Assembly (NCBI GenBank): GCA_033297205.1
Contig: MU859221.1
Location: forward strand, 1 to 64,000
Direction: 5' to 3'
Origin: Pseudoneurospora amorphoporcata
Taxonomy: Eukaryota > Ascomycota > Sordariomycetes > Sordariales > Sordariaceae
DNA: 64,000 nucleotides
Made by a program: the position numbers and the translations under genes
Notes under the pieces: generated by a model
Told to the model about the DNA's origin: nothing
The model's input: only the letters and a program-made list of their open reading frames with translations
Database searches by the model: none
Shown here: positions 44,769 to 60,325 of the stretch, piece after piece
Layout: each line of letters opens with the position of its first letter
How positions within the stretch are numbered: position 1 is the first letter of the stretch

Positions 44769-46613
44769 TTACGCATCGGCCGTCTCTCTTGCCCTCTTAA
44801 CGTCTTTGAGCCTCCTCAAGATGTAAACCCTGGGAACCATCCTCGGGCCCACCCATTTCCCTCCTGTAATTGCCTTGATGCGATTCTTCCATCGTTGGAC
44901 TGAGACTCCCTTTCCAACCACAGGAATGTCTTCTGTCAGTTTGTCGCACTGGGCAGAGTCGTTCAAGAGGACCTCAAGACCGCCATATCCCTTGACCACA
45001 CCAACCGTCTCCCAATCATCACCCTTGACCTTCGTAGTGTCCTCGGCCAAGACATAATCAAACCGTTTCCAAAACTCCTCTTCCGCAAGGACCGACTCAT
45101 TCTCGGTCTTGTCCAGTGAAAGGACGACGCTGTTCCCGGGAGCCTTCGTGGCAATCTTGCCCTTGCTAGGAACAGCCGATGCGTACCCCGTAGCCGTCCC
45201 AAAGAGCGTGACGCCCGTCATGCAGGACAGCACATCGGCATGGACAGGCACGACAGCCGAAGACGAACTAGACGCGGCAACCTCTGCCTGTACCGTATCG
45301 CGCAAATACGCGAGCGCTTCGCCGCCTGGGTAGTTGAGTGAGGAAATCAGCAACATGCCCGTGCTGGCTACAAAGGATATCGCGATCGATCCAAGAAGAA
45401 CACCCCAGGTCAAGACGGCGACCGTTTTCCCCGCCTTGATGCTCCTTCTAGCGATCCAGTCCGCTCCCAAGGCCGCGGCACCGGTCAGCGAAGGAACCAC
45501 GTAAAAGATGAAGCGAGCCTCCTTGTGAGGTTGAAGCGAGTAGATGGCCACGAACAACATGCTCGGCACCAGCAGTCCCTTCACTGCCGGTCGAACAGCA
45601 GGCTGCTTCCACGCCACAGGAATCATCAAACCCCAGGTCAGCGGGTTGACCAGCAGTCTCGGAATGGCAGAGGTGAAGTAATACCACCACGGGGAGGTAC
45701 CCCATTCGCTAGAGTTTCCTTGCAAGGCGTTGAAGTAGAAGCCCCAGAGCTCCGGCCAAAGAGGCTTCTGCCAGAAGTAGGAATCCAAGGGCACGGTCAT
45801 AATGAGGGAGACGATGACGGCGACGACGAAGTGCGGGACGATGCGCTCCAAAGAGGTGGAGGGAACAACGAAAAGGAGGTGGAAGATGGTGGTGAAGAGG
45901 AGGAGCGCGACTTCGGAGCGGAAGATGATGCCGGCCATGACGAGGAGCGAGATGGCGGAGCGGTGGCGGCGGTGGATGAGTTCGGGGGATTGCGGGTTCG
46001 GGAGGAGGAGGGCGGCGGCGGTTGTGGCTGGCCTATGTCAGTTCCTGTTGTTATTACTGACATGAGGGAGGATTACTTACTCAACCCGAAAGCAAACATG
46101 TTCGGCAACGTCCTCGACGCGTAAAAGATGACATGGAACTGGCTGGCCTGCAAAAGCAGATACCACCTAGCCGCTGGACGTCCGTAGGCACGTTTGAAGT
46201 TCCGCGCAAACAAAAGGAGGGCAGCCGCGTTGGCGAGGCCTAGCATGCCTCTCACGATGGTTTGGGCGTGATCGAAGCCGATGAGGTTGACGATGGGTTG
46301 CCCGAGTCCTGCCAAGACTACGGGGCCAACGAAGGTCCGGGGGACGGCGCCGGGAAAGGTGAAATGGTCATATGTCTGAGATAGACTGTGGTAGGCATTT
46401 TGTAGTGGTGTTCCGTACACGAGGACATCGTGGGTGGCTTGGATGTTGAAGGACTCCTCGACCTTGGTGTAAGGGGCGATGAAGAGGTGAATGAGGATGA
46501 GGCTTGGGATGAGGAGGGAGAGCCCCAGATCTGGCAGGATGGTAAGCCGCATGCACATACATGCAAGGGTGCCAAAGAACAGGCAACGTACCTAGTACCG
46601 ATATTAACTTCAT
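44769..46613 (-). CDS. ALG12: dolichyl-P-Man alpha-1,6-mannosyltransferase ALG12 (GT22, 576 aa)
   Basis: It adds the eighth mannose to the lipid-linked oligosaccharide on the luminal side of the ER, using dolichol-phosphate-mannose. Three exons: 46613-46592 (22 nt, MKLISVL, donor GTACGT), 46530-46081 and 46027-44769; 577 codons with stop. The short first exon gives the leader MKLISVLDLGLSLLIPSLIL, and the second join gives NMFAFGLTTTAAALLLPNP. The first luminal loop carries the GT22 signature PYTKVEESFNIQATHD, with HFTFPGAVPRTFVGP shortly after, the form typical of ALG12 rather than ALG9 or GPI10. Multiple hydrophobic segments follow, then QPHKEARFIFYVVPSL (the conserved HKE-RF/Y motif), and a soluble C-terminal part. 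The unspliced exon has an in-frame ATG (MCMRLTILPD), which is intron sequence. It diverges from CAP2. Confidence 0.94.
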
Positions 46614-47286
46614 AATGTCTGCTTTGGTTCTTTAGCTCATGTCTGAAGGTTTGAGGGTGCGATGAAGACTTCCCAGATTGGGTTGTAGTAGTTGTTGTTT
46701 GTTGTTGTTGACAGTTGCAAAGGGTCACCGGTGAGGTAAGATGAGTTGGCTTGTTGATGCTGCACAAGAAATATATATCGGGAAGGATCAGCAACTGAGA
46801 TTGATGGCAAAAAAGGTGTATTATTACTAGAGTAACTTAGGCTTAGCTCATCTATAGTCATCTATTCGAAGCTGGGGAAATAGCCTAGCCTTCAAACAAG
46901 TATTCTACGTGTTGTTTTGAACCTTATAAATATTCACCTTCTACACAGTTTCTTCTTGGCCTCGATTATCTTGTACAAAACATCAGATGGGAAACGACGG
47001 GAACAATGCGATTGGCCGTGCATGAAATAGCGAACAGCGGGAACCCCACCACGTTGCACTGCTTAGAAAGAGGACCCGTCCGCACCGGAGCTTCGTTTAA
47101 GTGGAGGTTTCATAGCAACCTGACCTGGCACATCCCCGCCAACTCACCAGCTAGGAACAAACACTAGCAACCTACCTCGTCGCCCTATCTACCATCCGTT
47201 GCGCCGCCGTTTCGACCTTCACCGAGTAAACAAACAAACACCAAGAAATAGTATCACTCATACCGACCCCAGAGAATACCGTCAAG
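46614..47286. other. divergent promoter between ALG12 and CAP2
   Basis: About 670 bp. It contains GTT/CAA-rich repeats near 46690-46730 and CAAAC-rich leader DNA before 47287; no gene. Confidence 0.5.
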
Positions 47287-48502
47287 ATGGCGACCGCAGA
47301 CCCCTTTGATTCCGCCCTGTAAGTCCCCAGGGAGTCTGTCCTGCCCCTCCTCCCCGGGCCAGATGTACACCGACCGCCAACCCGCCGCGAACTACATTAC
47401 CGCCAACATCACCACCACTACCACCACCACCACCATGCGCGCGCAACCAGACCGAACCCAAGCTAACCCCAATCTCTCCCAAACAGCGATCTCCTCCGCC
47501 GCCTCGACCCCAAACACACGGCCGAGCATCTCAACAACCTCATCACCCTCGCCCCCGACCTGACCGAAGACCTGCTCTCCTCCGTCGACCAGCCCCTGAC
47601 CGTCAAGCGCTGCAAGCAAACCGGCCGCGACTACCTTTTGTGTGACTACAACCGCGACGGCGACAGCTACCGCTCGCCATGGAGCAACCAGTTCGATCCC
47701 CCGCTCGAGGGCGGCAATCAGGGAGGTGGCGGTGGAGATGGTGACGGCGAAGGAGAGGGTGGTGCTGCGGGGAGCATCATGCCTGGCGAGAGGGTGCGCA
47801 AGATGGAGATCAAGGCCAATGAGGCGTTTGATGTGTACAGGGAGCTGTATTATGAGGGAGGCGTGAGCTCGGTGTATTTCTGGAATTTGGATGATGGGTT
47901 TGCGGGGGTGGTGTTGTTGAAGAAGTGTGAGTTTATTTCCTACTCCTCCTCCGCTCTCTTTTGTTTTGGGTTTGGGTGGGTTGGACTGCAAGGGATGGGT
48001 GATGGGACGGGCCGATGGTGCGCGCGCGAGGTTATTGCGCTTGTTGGCCGCTGGTCTACAAACACTCTCTCTATACGAACGTCATGCTAACTAGTTTGTG
48101 TCAACAGCCTCCCCAACCAACCCCTCCTCCTCCGGCGTCTGGGACTCCATCCACGTCTTCGAAGCCTCGGAGCGCGGCCGCACCTCCAACTACCGCCTCA
48201 CCTCGACCGTCATCCTCTCGCTGGCCACCAAGGGCAACACCCTCGGCGAGGTCGACCTCTCGGGCAACATGACACGCCAGGTCGAGCAGGACCTGCCGGT
48301 CGAGAACGACGAGAGCCACATTGCCAACATTGGCCGCCTGGTCGAGGACATGGAGCTCAAGATGCGCAACCTGCTGCAGGAGGTCTACTTTGGCAAAGCC
48401 AAGGATGTGGTGGGCGATCTAAGGAGTGTTGGGTCCTTGAGCGACGGACAGAGGGATCGCGATGCGCAGATGGAGATTATTGGGAGTATGAGGAAAGCGT
48501 AA
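47287..48502 (+). CDS. CAP2: F-actin capping protein subunit beta (288 aa)
   Basis: With the alpha subunit it forms the heterodimer that caps barbed ends of actin filaments in cortical patches. Three exons: 47287-47318 ([10 protein letters not shown], donor GTAAGT), 47487-47926 (donor GTGAGT) and 48108-48502; the joins rebuild [19 protein letters not shown] and [16 protein letters not shown], 289 codons with stop. Family signatures are [98 protein letters not shown] and [17 protein letters not shown], with the actin-binding C-terminal tentacle last ([23 protein letters not shown]). Unusual is a Gly/Asp/Glu-rich insert of about 20 residues after PPLEGG. Intron 1 carries an (ACC)n repeat. Confidence 0.96.
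47409..47435. repeat. (ACC)n repeat in CAP2 intron 1
   Basis: CAC/ACC triplets with one ACT interruption, inside the first intron of the capping protein gene. Confidence 0.8.
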
Positions 48503-51295
48503 GCCGCTTGAGCTCGGTGACTGGAGGCGCGTGGAACGGGTGGCAGACCGTGGAGCGAGCGATGAATGCTATTGCGGTGCGATTAGCAGGCGTATTTTCA
48601 AACGTATTTTCGAGGAAGAGAGAGAGGCGGCGGCGTCGGACGGACGGACACATGTGTCTCTGCTAGGTATCCTACTACATCTATCTCTTTAAACAAATTC
48701 TAGTAATAATTCAATCACAAAGCTGTCTACTAGGTCTGTCTCTGTCTCACCTACCAGGCCAGAACAGCCAGGCCAGCCCCCGGAACGAGTGCCATCCTCA
48801 ACACGGAATTCAACAGATTTAAAGACACACTCAAATACCCCGAGTAATGCAACACGACACCCCTCAACGCCATGTCTCTCAAAACGGGATTTCGCATGAC
48901 CACATCGATTCCGATGCTGCCGACTCGAGACCTCGAACTCCCACCAAGACATTATGGCATTGCTATGGGCTTTTTGTGGACCGATTATCTACCTACCGAC
49001 TTTATGGGATTTGGCGTGGTGAGACTTGGTGTGTCACCAGTTCTGTTCGTCTCTGCCGAACTGAACTGATGATGACAACCAAATTTCAAGGGTCGTCTCG
49101 TCTCGTCTATGGAAATTGTCCGCGGTCAATAGTAACCGTTCACCGCTAGAGCGCCTCGGGGGGGTTTACACTTACGATGAGGCTTTCGTACCACTCCAAG
49201 GCCGACGGCGGCGAAGGTGGCTCTCGAGGATGGGCCGAGAGTAGGAGGACGAAATCGCGGGATTCGGAGGAGGGTGGGCACAGACAGGATCGATACTCGA
49301 CGGCTTGGGTCATACCTAGGAGGGGCTTTGATGCTTTTGGACATGGAAGACAAGGGTTGGTGCTGACGATGGCAAGCCGGGCAAAATACCTGACTACCCT
49401 AGTTTCGCGAGGAGCCGTATCTCCGCCATCGGCAACGATCTCCCTCCGAAAGCACGAGATGAATACAGTATCCTCCCCCATCGAAATCCCCAGCCCATCA
49501 TCGACGAGTGTCCGATCGGAAAGAGAAGCCCAGGGGTACATAGCCGGAGCTGCGTCCGCCTCCGTCATTTATACGCTTATACGATGGACAACCCCCGTAC
49601 CCCTACATATATATCTGATACGGCGTAATACTGTAGCTCCATGGGGGATGGGGTGAGGGGATCGATCGAGGAGCCGGAGGCGAGGCTGAAGCATCAATGG
49701 GGGGGTCGATGATCATCATCACTAAGTAAAGAAGCATATTCACTATCCCGCTTTCGTCATTGCTGGGAAAAGCTTTTTGTCAGGGCACCCGGCACGAGAG
49801 ACTTAGCAGCTTGCCTAGCTGAGGCTTAATGAGGATCGACGTACACTGCTGAATATCCCGAAATACCGGGGACCCCATGACCCCGGTCGGCCCTCCACTT
49901 TCCGGTGGGCGGCGGCGGGAATTTCCGCGAAGAGATAGGTGCTTTTGCAGGTGGCCATCCAGCTCACACGGCTGGGTGGTGAGGGACGCTGCCTGGCTGG
50001 GGCTAGAATCGACGAGATCACGATACAGTACATACCATAGTACCATGTCAATGGCACGCTCCTGAGTAGCTGAGCCCCCAAAGCTGGGCTGGGAAAGCGG
50101 AAATTTGGTATGTACCGACCCAGCTCATTTTTGGTGAGAAAGTTTCAATGTCTGGATCCCAAGGTAAGGAGCTGGAACCAGTGCAAATCGCTTCCCAGGT
50201 CCCTGGCTTCCTCTATGCAATGCGTGTCTGGGACTAGTTGATATGGGGGATCATCTAGCCCTTTGCCCCGGAATCGGAATTAGATGTCGGGAAGAGAAAG
50301 TTTCTCGCTCACGATAGGAAGGTGAGTGGTGCATGAAGTGTGGTCCCGGGGAAGGAACGAACAGGGAAGGTGAGAGCGTACCTACCGTGGATCGTCCACA
50401 ACCCAGCCTCCGAGCCCGGACACAATGGGACAAAGGCACTATGCAAGGAACGAGCACTCCTTGCACTTTTGGGAACTCCTGGAACGGGATGAGATAGGAT
50501 GGGGGAACATCGCGCCGTGATAGTCTGATGGTGAAACCTGGGTGCCACGTTTTTCTCTTCCAAGTTGCTTTGCTCTGTTCCTGCATGTTGAGTCCGTCTG
50601 TGCCCCCTTTCCGCGACTCTGTTCTTCTGTTCTCCCACACGACTCCGGCTGAGGGATGTTCATGCGATGCTACGTACGCCATTTGGTGTGACGGGTGAGG
50701 AATTGTGTCAACAATTGGCAAGTATACTACCTACTACCTACGAATTGTACTGAGAATTAGACGGAACTGGAGAGATCGACACTGTCGGATCTCAAGTTCT
50801 CAACCAAAGCAATACCCGAGATCACCTCCCTCCTTCCAGTCTCGCTAGTTTTGCCTAGCTACACTGGTCGGGTAAGAGGAATGGAAGTGCAAGTTCGCCT
50901 GTTCAGTCACTCCTTCCTTCTTGACCGGTACGTTCCAAAATTGGCAGAGTCCGTCTGTTGCAGAGTCACGGTGGCATGATCGTGTTTTTCCCCATTGGGA
51001 AATTTCGTTCAAAGGAAGGAACCGACGTTGCGGCTGAAGAACATTAAGGCTTCAATCTCCCGCGTTTGGGTGAAATTAGCCCGTCTTGAGCGGAACTAGT
51101 TCACAGAACGGTGTTTGTTCCATCCCTCGTCCGTCTTCTTCCAGCCTGACGTCATCCCGTTTGCTCGTTTTGCCCATTCGCCCGCTTCCCCGTGTACGCG
51201 GGCCGTAGTGTACCTAAGAGTCTAGACTGTCCTGACATTTCGTTACCCGGGCGGAATGCAGGTGACATCAAGGAGACAGCAACAAATCTGAACAC

Positions 51296-51690
51296 TTATT
51301 CTCGGGACGGAGCTCAGTCCGGTCAATAAGTCAGTCTCGGCGCTGGGCCCGGTAAGTAGGTAGGACAGAGTGTAGGAAACAGCTTTGTCTTGGGAAAAAG
51401 TGGAAGTGAAATAAGGAGAAAGCTGGAGAAGAAAAGAGATGAGGCTTGCGAACAGACCGGACCTATCGCCGTTGGACTGAATCGTCAACTCGGTATCAAT
51501 AATCGGTGACCGCTTACCTACCAGATATTGTGTTGAGCCGGCGCTCAGTCCGGTAGAATCCCAGTAGGAACCTTGGTAAAAGAGCGTGTGGAAGCAAGAG
51601 GACAAAAGCAGGTGCGAGGCTTGCCAGGCTTCCAAATATCGGAGCTACCGCCGTTAGACCGACCCAACACTTTGGTACCGAGATATCACA
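51296..51690. repeat. diverged tandem duplication, about 200 bp unit
   Basis: Two stretches share the same order of words: CTCAGTCCGGT, then AGTAGG, AGAGTGTGGAA-like, GAGGCTTGC, a PuATCG motif, CCGCCGTT, then CTCGGTATC versus TTGGTACCGAGAT. The first copy is about 51300-51500 and the second about 51540-51690. Identity is low and was judged by eye. Confidence 0.35.
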
Positions 51691-52542
51691 CCGTCTGGGC
51701 TTGGGACGGTTTGGCTTGGTGTTGCGCCCGTTGAGGCAAGCCTGGTGGGAGCCTTGTCAGATCCCCTAACTCCTTTGGGAAGTGCTTGCGAGCTTTGGGT
51801 AGGAGAAGCGAAGTGGGCTGCCCCCTTGACTGGTGAAGGCTCGGGGCTTGTGGGAAGGCAGTCGATGTGGGATGTACGCAGTAGTGTCTTGTGGTTGAAC
51901 TTCGAGACCGGCGGAAAAGACTGGGAGACTCAGAGACGGGTCTCGACTCCCGACTAAAGACCGCGGTTAAGACCATATTCGAGGCCAAGTCCAACACACC
52001 GATTTGCTTGCGCGGCTCGTCTGTCAGTCAGTGCTTTGTAATGCGCCGTTCGGTGGTTCAACTTCGGTACCTTGACCAAAGCCCCATGTACATGCGCCCT
52101 GTCCTTCAGTTGAAAAACATGGATCTTGTACTATGTGTAAAAGTCGTATTAGAGATTTTGAACCACTTCCCTTGGGTGCGGAAAGCGAGGCCATTGTGAC
52201 TCTCGCGCCATGCAGTAGGGAAATTAAAGCTGTGTAGGCCGTCGTTGGTGAATCCTGAGATAACTTTAGAGAAGGTGGCTAGAAGAGGGAAGATTAAGGC
52301 ACGGGCTGAGAGCAAACGGCATCCATAGCATTTCCATGTTGCATCAGCCCCCCAACCATTGACAACCGTGACCGCAACTATTTCGGGATCTCACGTCGGC
52401 GATCGCCCTTGGGGCTTGGCTTGGTCCAGTGCTGCGGTACCCGCCATCCGTTCGTTTGTATTCGTTCGATGGTGTGTTCTCCGGTCAGGTTCAATTTCTT
52501 GCTTTTCTCGTGTCCCGTTCGGTCCAGTCTGAAGCCCGTCCA

Positions 52543-52562
52543 TCTCGTCTCGTCTCGTCTCG
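52543..52562. repeat. (TCTCG)4 microsatellite
   Basis: Four uninterrupted pentanucleotides; the same word occurs in a shorter run near 49094. Confidence 0.85.
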
Positions 52563-54235
52563 TTTTCCCACGTTCCCCGTTCAAGCTAGGAGTTCATGTG
52601 GGATGTGCAGCGAGATGTGATTCGAAGGGACAGGTGTTTATGCGCCCGGTTTCCTAATCGCGTCAAGCCCCGTTTCGGCTTCTGTCTTTTGGAACCCCCG
52701 ACTTCAAAACCGGCCATCATTCGAATGCGCACAACTGGCACTCTGACACTGACTGACTGACACCGCAGAGGGATTGAAAGGGAAGATGCATGCATGTGCG
52801 CAAAGCGGAACCGACGGGTTTCCACCCCGGACTGGCCGGGAGCCATTCAATTTTCTGGAAATCTTGAAGAACCCTTCTGGAAGGCTGCGTGGTGGGCGGT
52901 GATTGGATATTTGCGTGGGATGGGGAATGCGAGGAACGTTTGGAATGCTTGGAATGGAAGGATGACAGTGAGCTGAGTGGGTGTGTGAAAGATGATGGTG
53001 GCGAATTTGTGAAGGTTTTTGTTGCTTACCCCTGAAGCATACGGCAGCACCGAACAAATTGGCACCGAAGCGGGTTGGCGGGAGCGACATCGCGGCTCGG
53101 CTAGAGGAGGTTCGAAGGAGGAGAAGCAATGGAAGGTTGCTGGAAGTGGGAAAAAAAGGAAGGAAAAAAATAAAATCATGCCGCTGCAACTCTGCCGCCG
53201 CCCATTGACCAAACCCCTGAATATCCGCAACCGCACTCCGTACATACTCCGCAGTCGTCTACTTCAGTCAAAACATGTTGAGCGATGACGGCATCGACAC
53301 CGACCACAAAGTCGAGACATGACTAGCTTAGTCCTTTGAAATTTTAGCCTTTTCCCGTCTCGTTTCATATCTTTGTTCTGGAGTGGCAGATCATGGCGAG
53401 TGGGAGGGGATCGGGAGAACATTGCTCCCGGACAAGTCGTTTGAGAGTCGGGAAAATGAGGATTGGATGTTGAGGCTATCATGATACTACCCACCACGCG
53501 ACCATCTTGCAGACGTAGCTGCATATCGAAGCTGTACGTTAAATGACATGCAAGTTCGCTGCAGCCAACCATGAGCTTCAATTCCTTCATTCATTGCGTC
53601 CTGCTCTTAATTGTCTTGTCCCTCATTTCATTGTCTCTCAACAAAGTTCTTGCGACAATTCTCGGCATCAGGTCACGCTTCGCTCTTGTCCGACGTGGGC
53701 GCCGAGTGTGCAGAATCTGGTTTAAGCAGATTACCATCCGAGGCTCTGTCGGTCTTGGTATCGCTTCTCTGGGCCCTGTGACGGGACAGCTGTGTTGTCG
53801 GTTGCACGGCATCTCCATTTGGAGGCTGCTGTACCTTGACGACGATTTGGGCAACAGGATCGAGTGTGTCTCGGCAGCAGAGACCCCTGCATCGGAGTAC
53901 TGGCGCTGAGATTTCAATGCGATTTTTGATGACCTCAACTCCAATATTGTGGCTGTATCGTTTCTCACAAAGGCGTCCCAAAGATCTCACAAATATCATG
54001 ATGCCAAGACTCCGACGCCTTCCAACAAAGTAAGCACTGCTGGCTAAGCACTGGCTCAACTTGCTAACGGCCGACCGTTTCCGCTGCCATGGTTCGGCTC
54101 AAGAGGACAAGGACTCCGGAGTGTGTGTGCGAACCCACTGTCCAATGGTGATGCTATTTGCGAGAAGTCGTTTTCCAGGTTCGTGCAGTGTCGTTGTGCT
54201 AATGCGAGTCGCCGAAATGAGAGACACGCGGCAGC

Positions 54236-54236
<1 letters not shown>

Positions 54237-54290
<54 letters not shown>
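54237..54290. repeat. 54-base A tract
   Basis: An uninterrupted A run directly following CGGCAGCC. No target-site duplication or retroposed coding sequence was recognised beside it. Confidence 0.9.
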
Positions 54291-54292
<2 letters not shown>

Positions 54293-55047
54293 ACCCTTTC
54301 AACTGGGGGGAAACGGAGGGAGCTGGGAGACGTCCTTTTAGAGCCCTGGACAACAGTGTCGCCCTGGGATGTCCTAGTGTAGAAGGCCTGTAGCAATTAG
54401 TGATGGCCATGTGGAGACATTTGAGGCTGTCCAGCTTCCTCCACTACTGTTCCCACCGGTCTGATGCGAGGCAAGTGGAAACAAAAAGACACTTCATGCT
54501 GACCAACGTTAATGTTGATGGACAGTTGCGAAACGGCTTCACATGATGACCTGCAACAACCCTTTTGTCCTGCATATCTCAAGCTGACAACCCAATTTCA
54601 TCCTCATTTCATTATACATTTTGCCCACATTCAGCAACTCTATCTGGAATGCGGGACGGATGAAGTGGCATCAAGACCCCACTTACAGCCGCCCCGGCCT
54701 TCGCATCGAGAAAGTGGTGCTCCGCCGTGGGTGCCTGATTCGTTCCTGGTTCAGAAAAAAAAGAAAAAGTCGAGATTAAGACAGACATCCAACCCTTGCC
54801 AAACACACACAACAGTCTGTCGGAAGGTGACAAGCCATTTGCAATCGAGTGGAGGGTTGAGGACGGAGGAACCCGTCGTGCCGATCCAGCTGCCTGCGTA
54901 CTAGCTGGGCCGTCCACTGGCAACACTACTCTGAGCCAATTCATTCCCCGGTGCTGATTACGCAGGATAATTTGCCCAACCAACTTTTTTTCATCTTTTT
55001 TCCTCCACATGGCACCCACATCGCCCACCCATGTTCATCGTCCACGG

Positions 55048-55090
55048 CTCCAGTCCCGTCTCCAGTCCCGTCTCCAGTCCCGTCTCCAGT
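55048..55090. repeat. 12-bp minisatellite (CTCCAGTCCCGT)3.6
   Basis: Three perfect 12-base units and a partial CTCCAGT lie upstream of the epimerase gene. Confidence 0.9.
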
Positions 55091-55230
55091 TCCCTATTTT
55101 ATGGATCCCCTCTACCCTTAACTTTTTTTCTGCTCACCTCACACCTCGATAAGAACAGGGACCGGCACTCTTAGCTTTTTAGCTTCGGTATCTGTCTCCA
55201 GCTTCCCGCCTCCAGTTCTCGTACATTAAT

Positions 55231-55302
55231 CTGACCCGGAGAATCATTTCCATCTTACAAGCGGGTAGCTGACCCGGAGAATCATTTCCATCTTACAAGC
55301 GG
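55231..55302. repeat. 34-bp exact direct repeat, period 38
   Basis: The word beginning CTGACCCGGAGAATCATTTC and ending TACAAGCGG occurs at 55231-55264 and again at 55269-55302, separated by GTAG. It lies about 600-670 bp before the epimerase start codon. Confidence 0.95.
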
Positions 55303-55901
55303 ATATTTGACCCATCCTCTCCGTCCCCAACCACAGAAAACGCAAAAGAGACCCATCGCCCAACCGAAAGCCGCACTACTTTATCTCTACGCCAGCAGTT
55401 CCAGGCCGCTCTTCTCCCAGGTTCTCCCGACTTTCTCCTCCTCGCCAGGATCATCCCCCTCATTCTCGGCTGTCACTGGGAAACTCTGTGCGATTCGCCA
55501 ATCGCTCCCGAGACACAATCCTTCCCAGCAGGGCTTTCCCGACCAGTCAATCTCAGGTGAACGAACCATCAATTCGATTCTCCTCTTTCAGCACACGCCT
55601 TATCGCGTCCTTCCTCGTCTATGTGGGCATTGCGCGCCTTTGGGAGGAAATAATACCAATTGCTTCTAGCGAAAACACGGCGTAGCCAGCGAGCGAAGCG
55701 GTCCAGCAAACTCACCCCCCGGCACTACGGCAATCGAAGCCCATTTCTTCGACCCCGCGCATTGAAGTGGCCCCCCTGATTTTAGGGAGCCAACAAGAAC
55801 CAACGGACGAAAAGCAAAGGATCTCCACGACAACATATCCACGCATTCGCAAGCAAGGAGCAAACACACACGTAAACACCACACCAAACCAAGACGACAA
55901 G

Positions 55902-57213
55902 ATGGCCGAAAAACCGTCGGTCCTCATCATCGGTGGTCTCGGCTACATTGGCCGTTTCCTCGCTCTTCACATTCACAAGAACAACCTCGCTTCCGATGTG
56001 CGCATTGTCGACAAGGTGCTGCCCCAGCTTGCCTGGCTAGCGCCCGAGTTTGAGGAAGCGTGCGCGGGATCCAAGTTCATGCAGGCGGATGCGAGCAGAG
56101 AGCGTACGTGTAACCCCGACTCCGAATCCTTGGGGTTCACCATCCCTGCTTCCCGAGTCGCGTATTAGACACATCGGACGAAATTGACTAATACGCGCGC
56201 GCACAGAGTCTCTCCAACGGATATTTGACCGAGCTGACGGAAAGCAATGGGACTATGTCTTCAACTGCGGCGGTGAGACGCGCTACTCACAAGAGGACGA
56301 GGTATACAAGCTGCGCTCGCTCCAGCTGTCGCTCGCCGTGGGCAAGGAAGCTGCCAAGCGGGGTGTCAAATGCTTTATCGAGCTGAGCACGGGAATGGTC
56401 TATAAGCCGGACTCGTCGCCTAGCAGGGAGCAGGACAAGCTGAAGCCATGGAGCAAGATTGCCGTCTTTAAACTGCAGGCCGAGGAGGAGCTGGCCAAGA
56501 TTCCAGGGTATGTCATGACTTGACCCGCCTACTGCCCACCCACTCCGTGTATGCGCACATTGCTGACATCTGCTTCCCTTTTATCCAGACTCAACCTCGT
56601 TATCGTCCGTCTCGCCCACGTGTATGGTCCGTACGCGCCCCAATGGGTAGCGACCGCCCTCTGCATGGCGCGCGTCTACCAAGCCCTCGGGTCCGAGATG
56701 AAGTGGCTCTGGACCAAGAACCTCTGCACCAACACGGTTCACATCCACGACGTGACGCGCTCCCTCTGGAGGGTCGCCGAATGGTATACGGCCGGCAAGA
56801 CCAAGTGGGATTCCGCCAAGATGGGTCCCACGCCGACCTTCAACGTGGTCGACAAGGGCCACACGACGCAGGGAACCATGGCGGACCTCATCGGCGACGT
56901 GTTCGGCATCAAGACGGGCTTCCAGGGCACTATCATCTCCAACTTTGCCAAGATCCACCTGCACGACGTGGTAGAGGACGTCAACGACGAGTTGCTCGGG
57001 CCCTGGGCTGGCCTGCTCGAAGACGCGGGGATAACGAAGCCCGGGCCCTTGACGCCCTTCATGGAGGAGGAGCTGCTCAAGGATACCGACCTGAGCATGG
57101 ATGGGTCGCGGCTGGAAGAGCTGGTTGGGTTCAATTATGAGAAGCCCCAGATCAACAAGGAGCTTTTGCAGGAGGTTATCGAGAGCTATAAGCGCATGAA
57201 GTGGTGGCCTTAG
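55902..57213 (+). CDS. NAD-dependent epimerase/dehydratase-like protein (extended SDR, 375 aa)
   Basis: Three exons: 55902-56103 (donor GTACGT), 56207-56507 (donor GTATGT) and 56589-57213; phases 1 and 2 join to ASREQSLQRIFDRADG and KIPGLNLVIVRLAHVYG, 376 codons with stop. A Rossmann start with GGLGYIG (residues 11-17) binds NAD(P), followed by DVRIVDK (acidic end of strand 2) and YVFNCGGETRYSQ. ELSTGMVYKPD is the position of the catalytic Ser/Thr, and VRLAHVYGPYAP with TNTVHIHDVTRSLWRVAEWY are standard for extended SDRs. The usual YxxxK Tyr is not evident: the equivalent segment reads KPWSKIAVFKLQAEEEL. The enzyme may therefore be atypical or non-catalytic. No targeting signal is visible. 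Substrate unknown. Confidence 0.9.

Positions 57214-60325
<3,112 letters not shown>

Larger units (their letters stand above)
48503..55901. other. 7.4 kb stretch with no convincing gene
   Basis: Open frames up to about 160 codons occur on both strands, commonly overlapping each other, but none shows a domain, signal peptide or good splice partner. It contains a TCTCG pentamer repeat, diverged repeats near 51.3-51.7 kb, a 54-base A tract, a 12-bp minisatellite and a 34-bp exact direct repeat. The last 700 bp include the promoter and leader of the epimerase gene. Confidence 0.55.

Noticed and set aside
49146..49568. 140-codon minus-strand frame with an overlapping 159-codon plus-strand frame
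   Set aside because: Neither strand shows a domain, signal peptide or splice partner; mutual overlap is typical of chance frames in GC-rich DNA.
54237..54290. A tract as the tail of a LINE or processed retroposed gene
   Set aside because: No coding relic precedes it and no flanking target-site duplication was found.
54061..54410. Poly-Lys and poly-Phe frames through the 54-base A tract
   Set aside because: Artefacts of the homopolymer.
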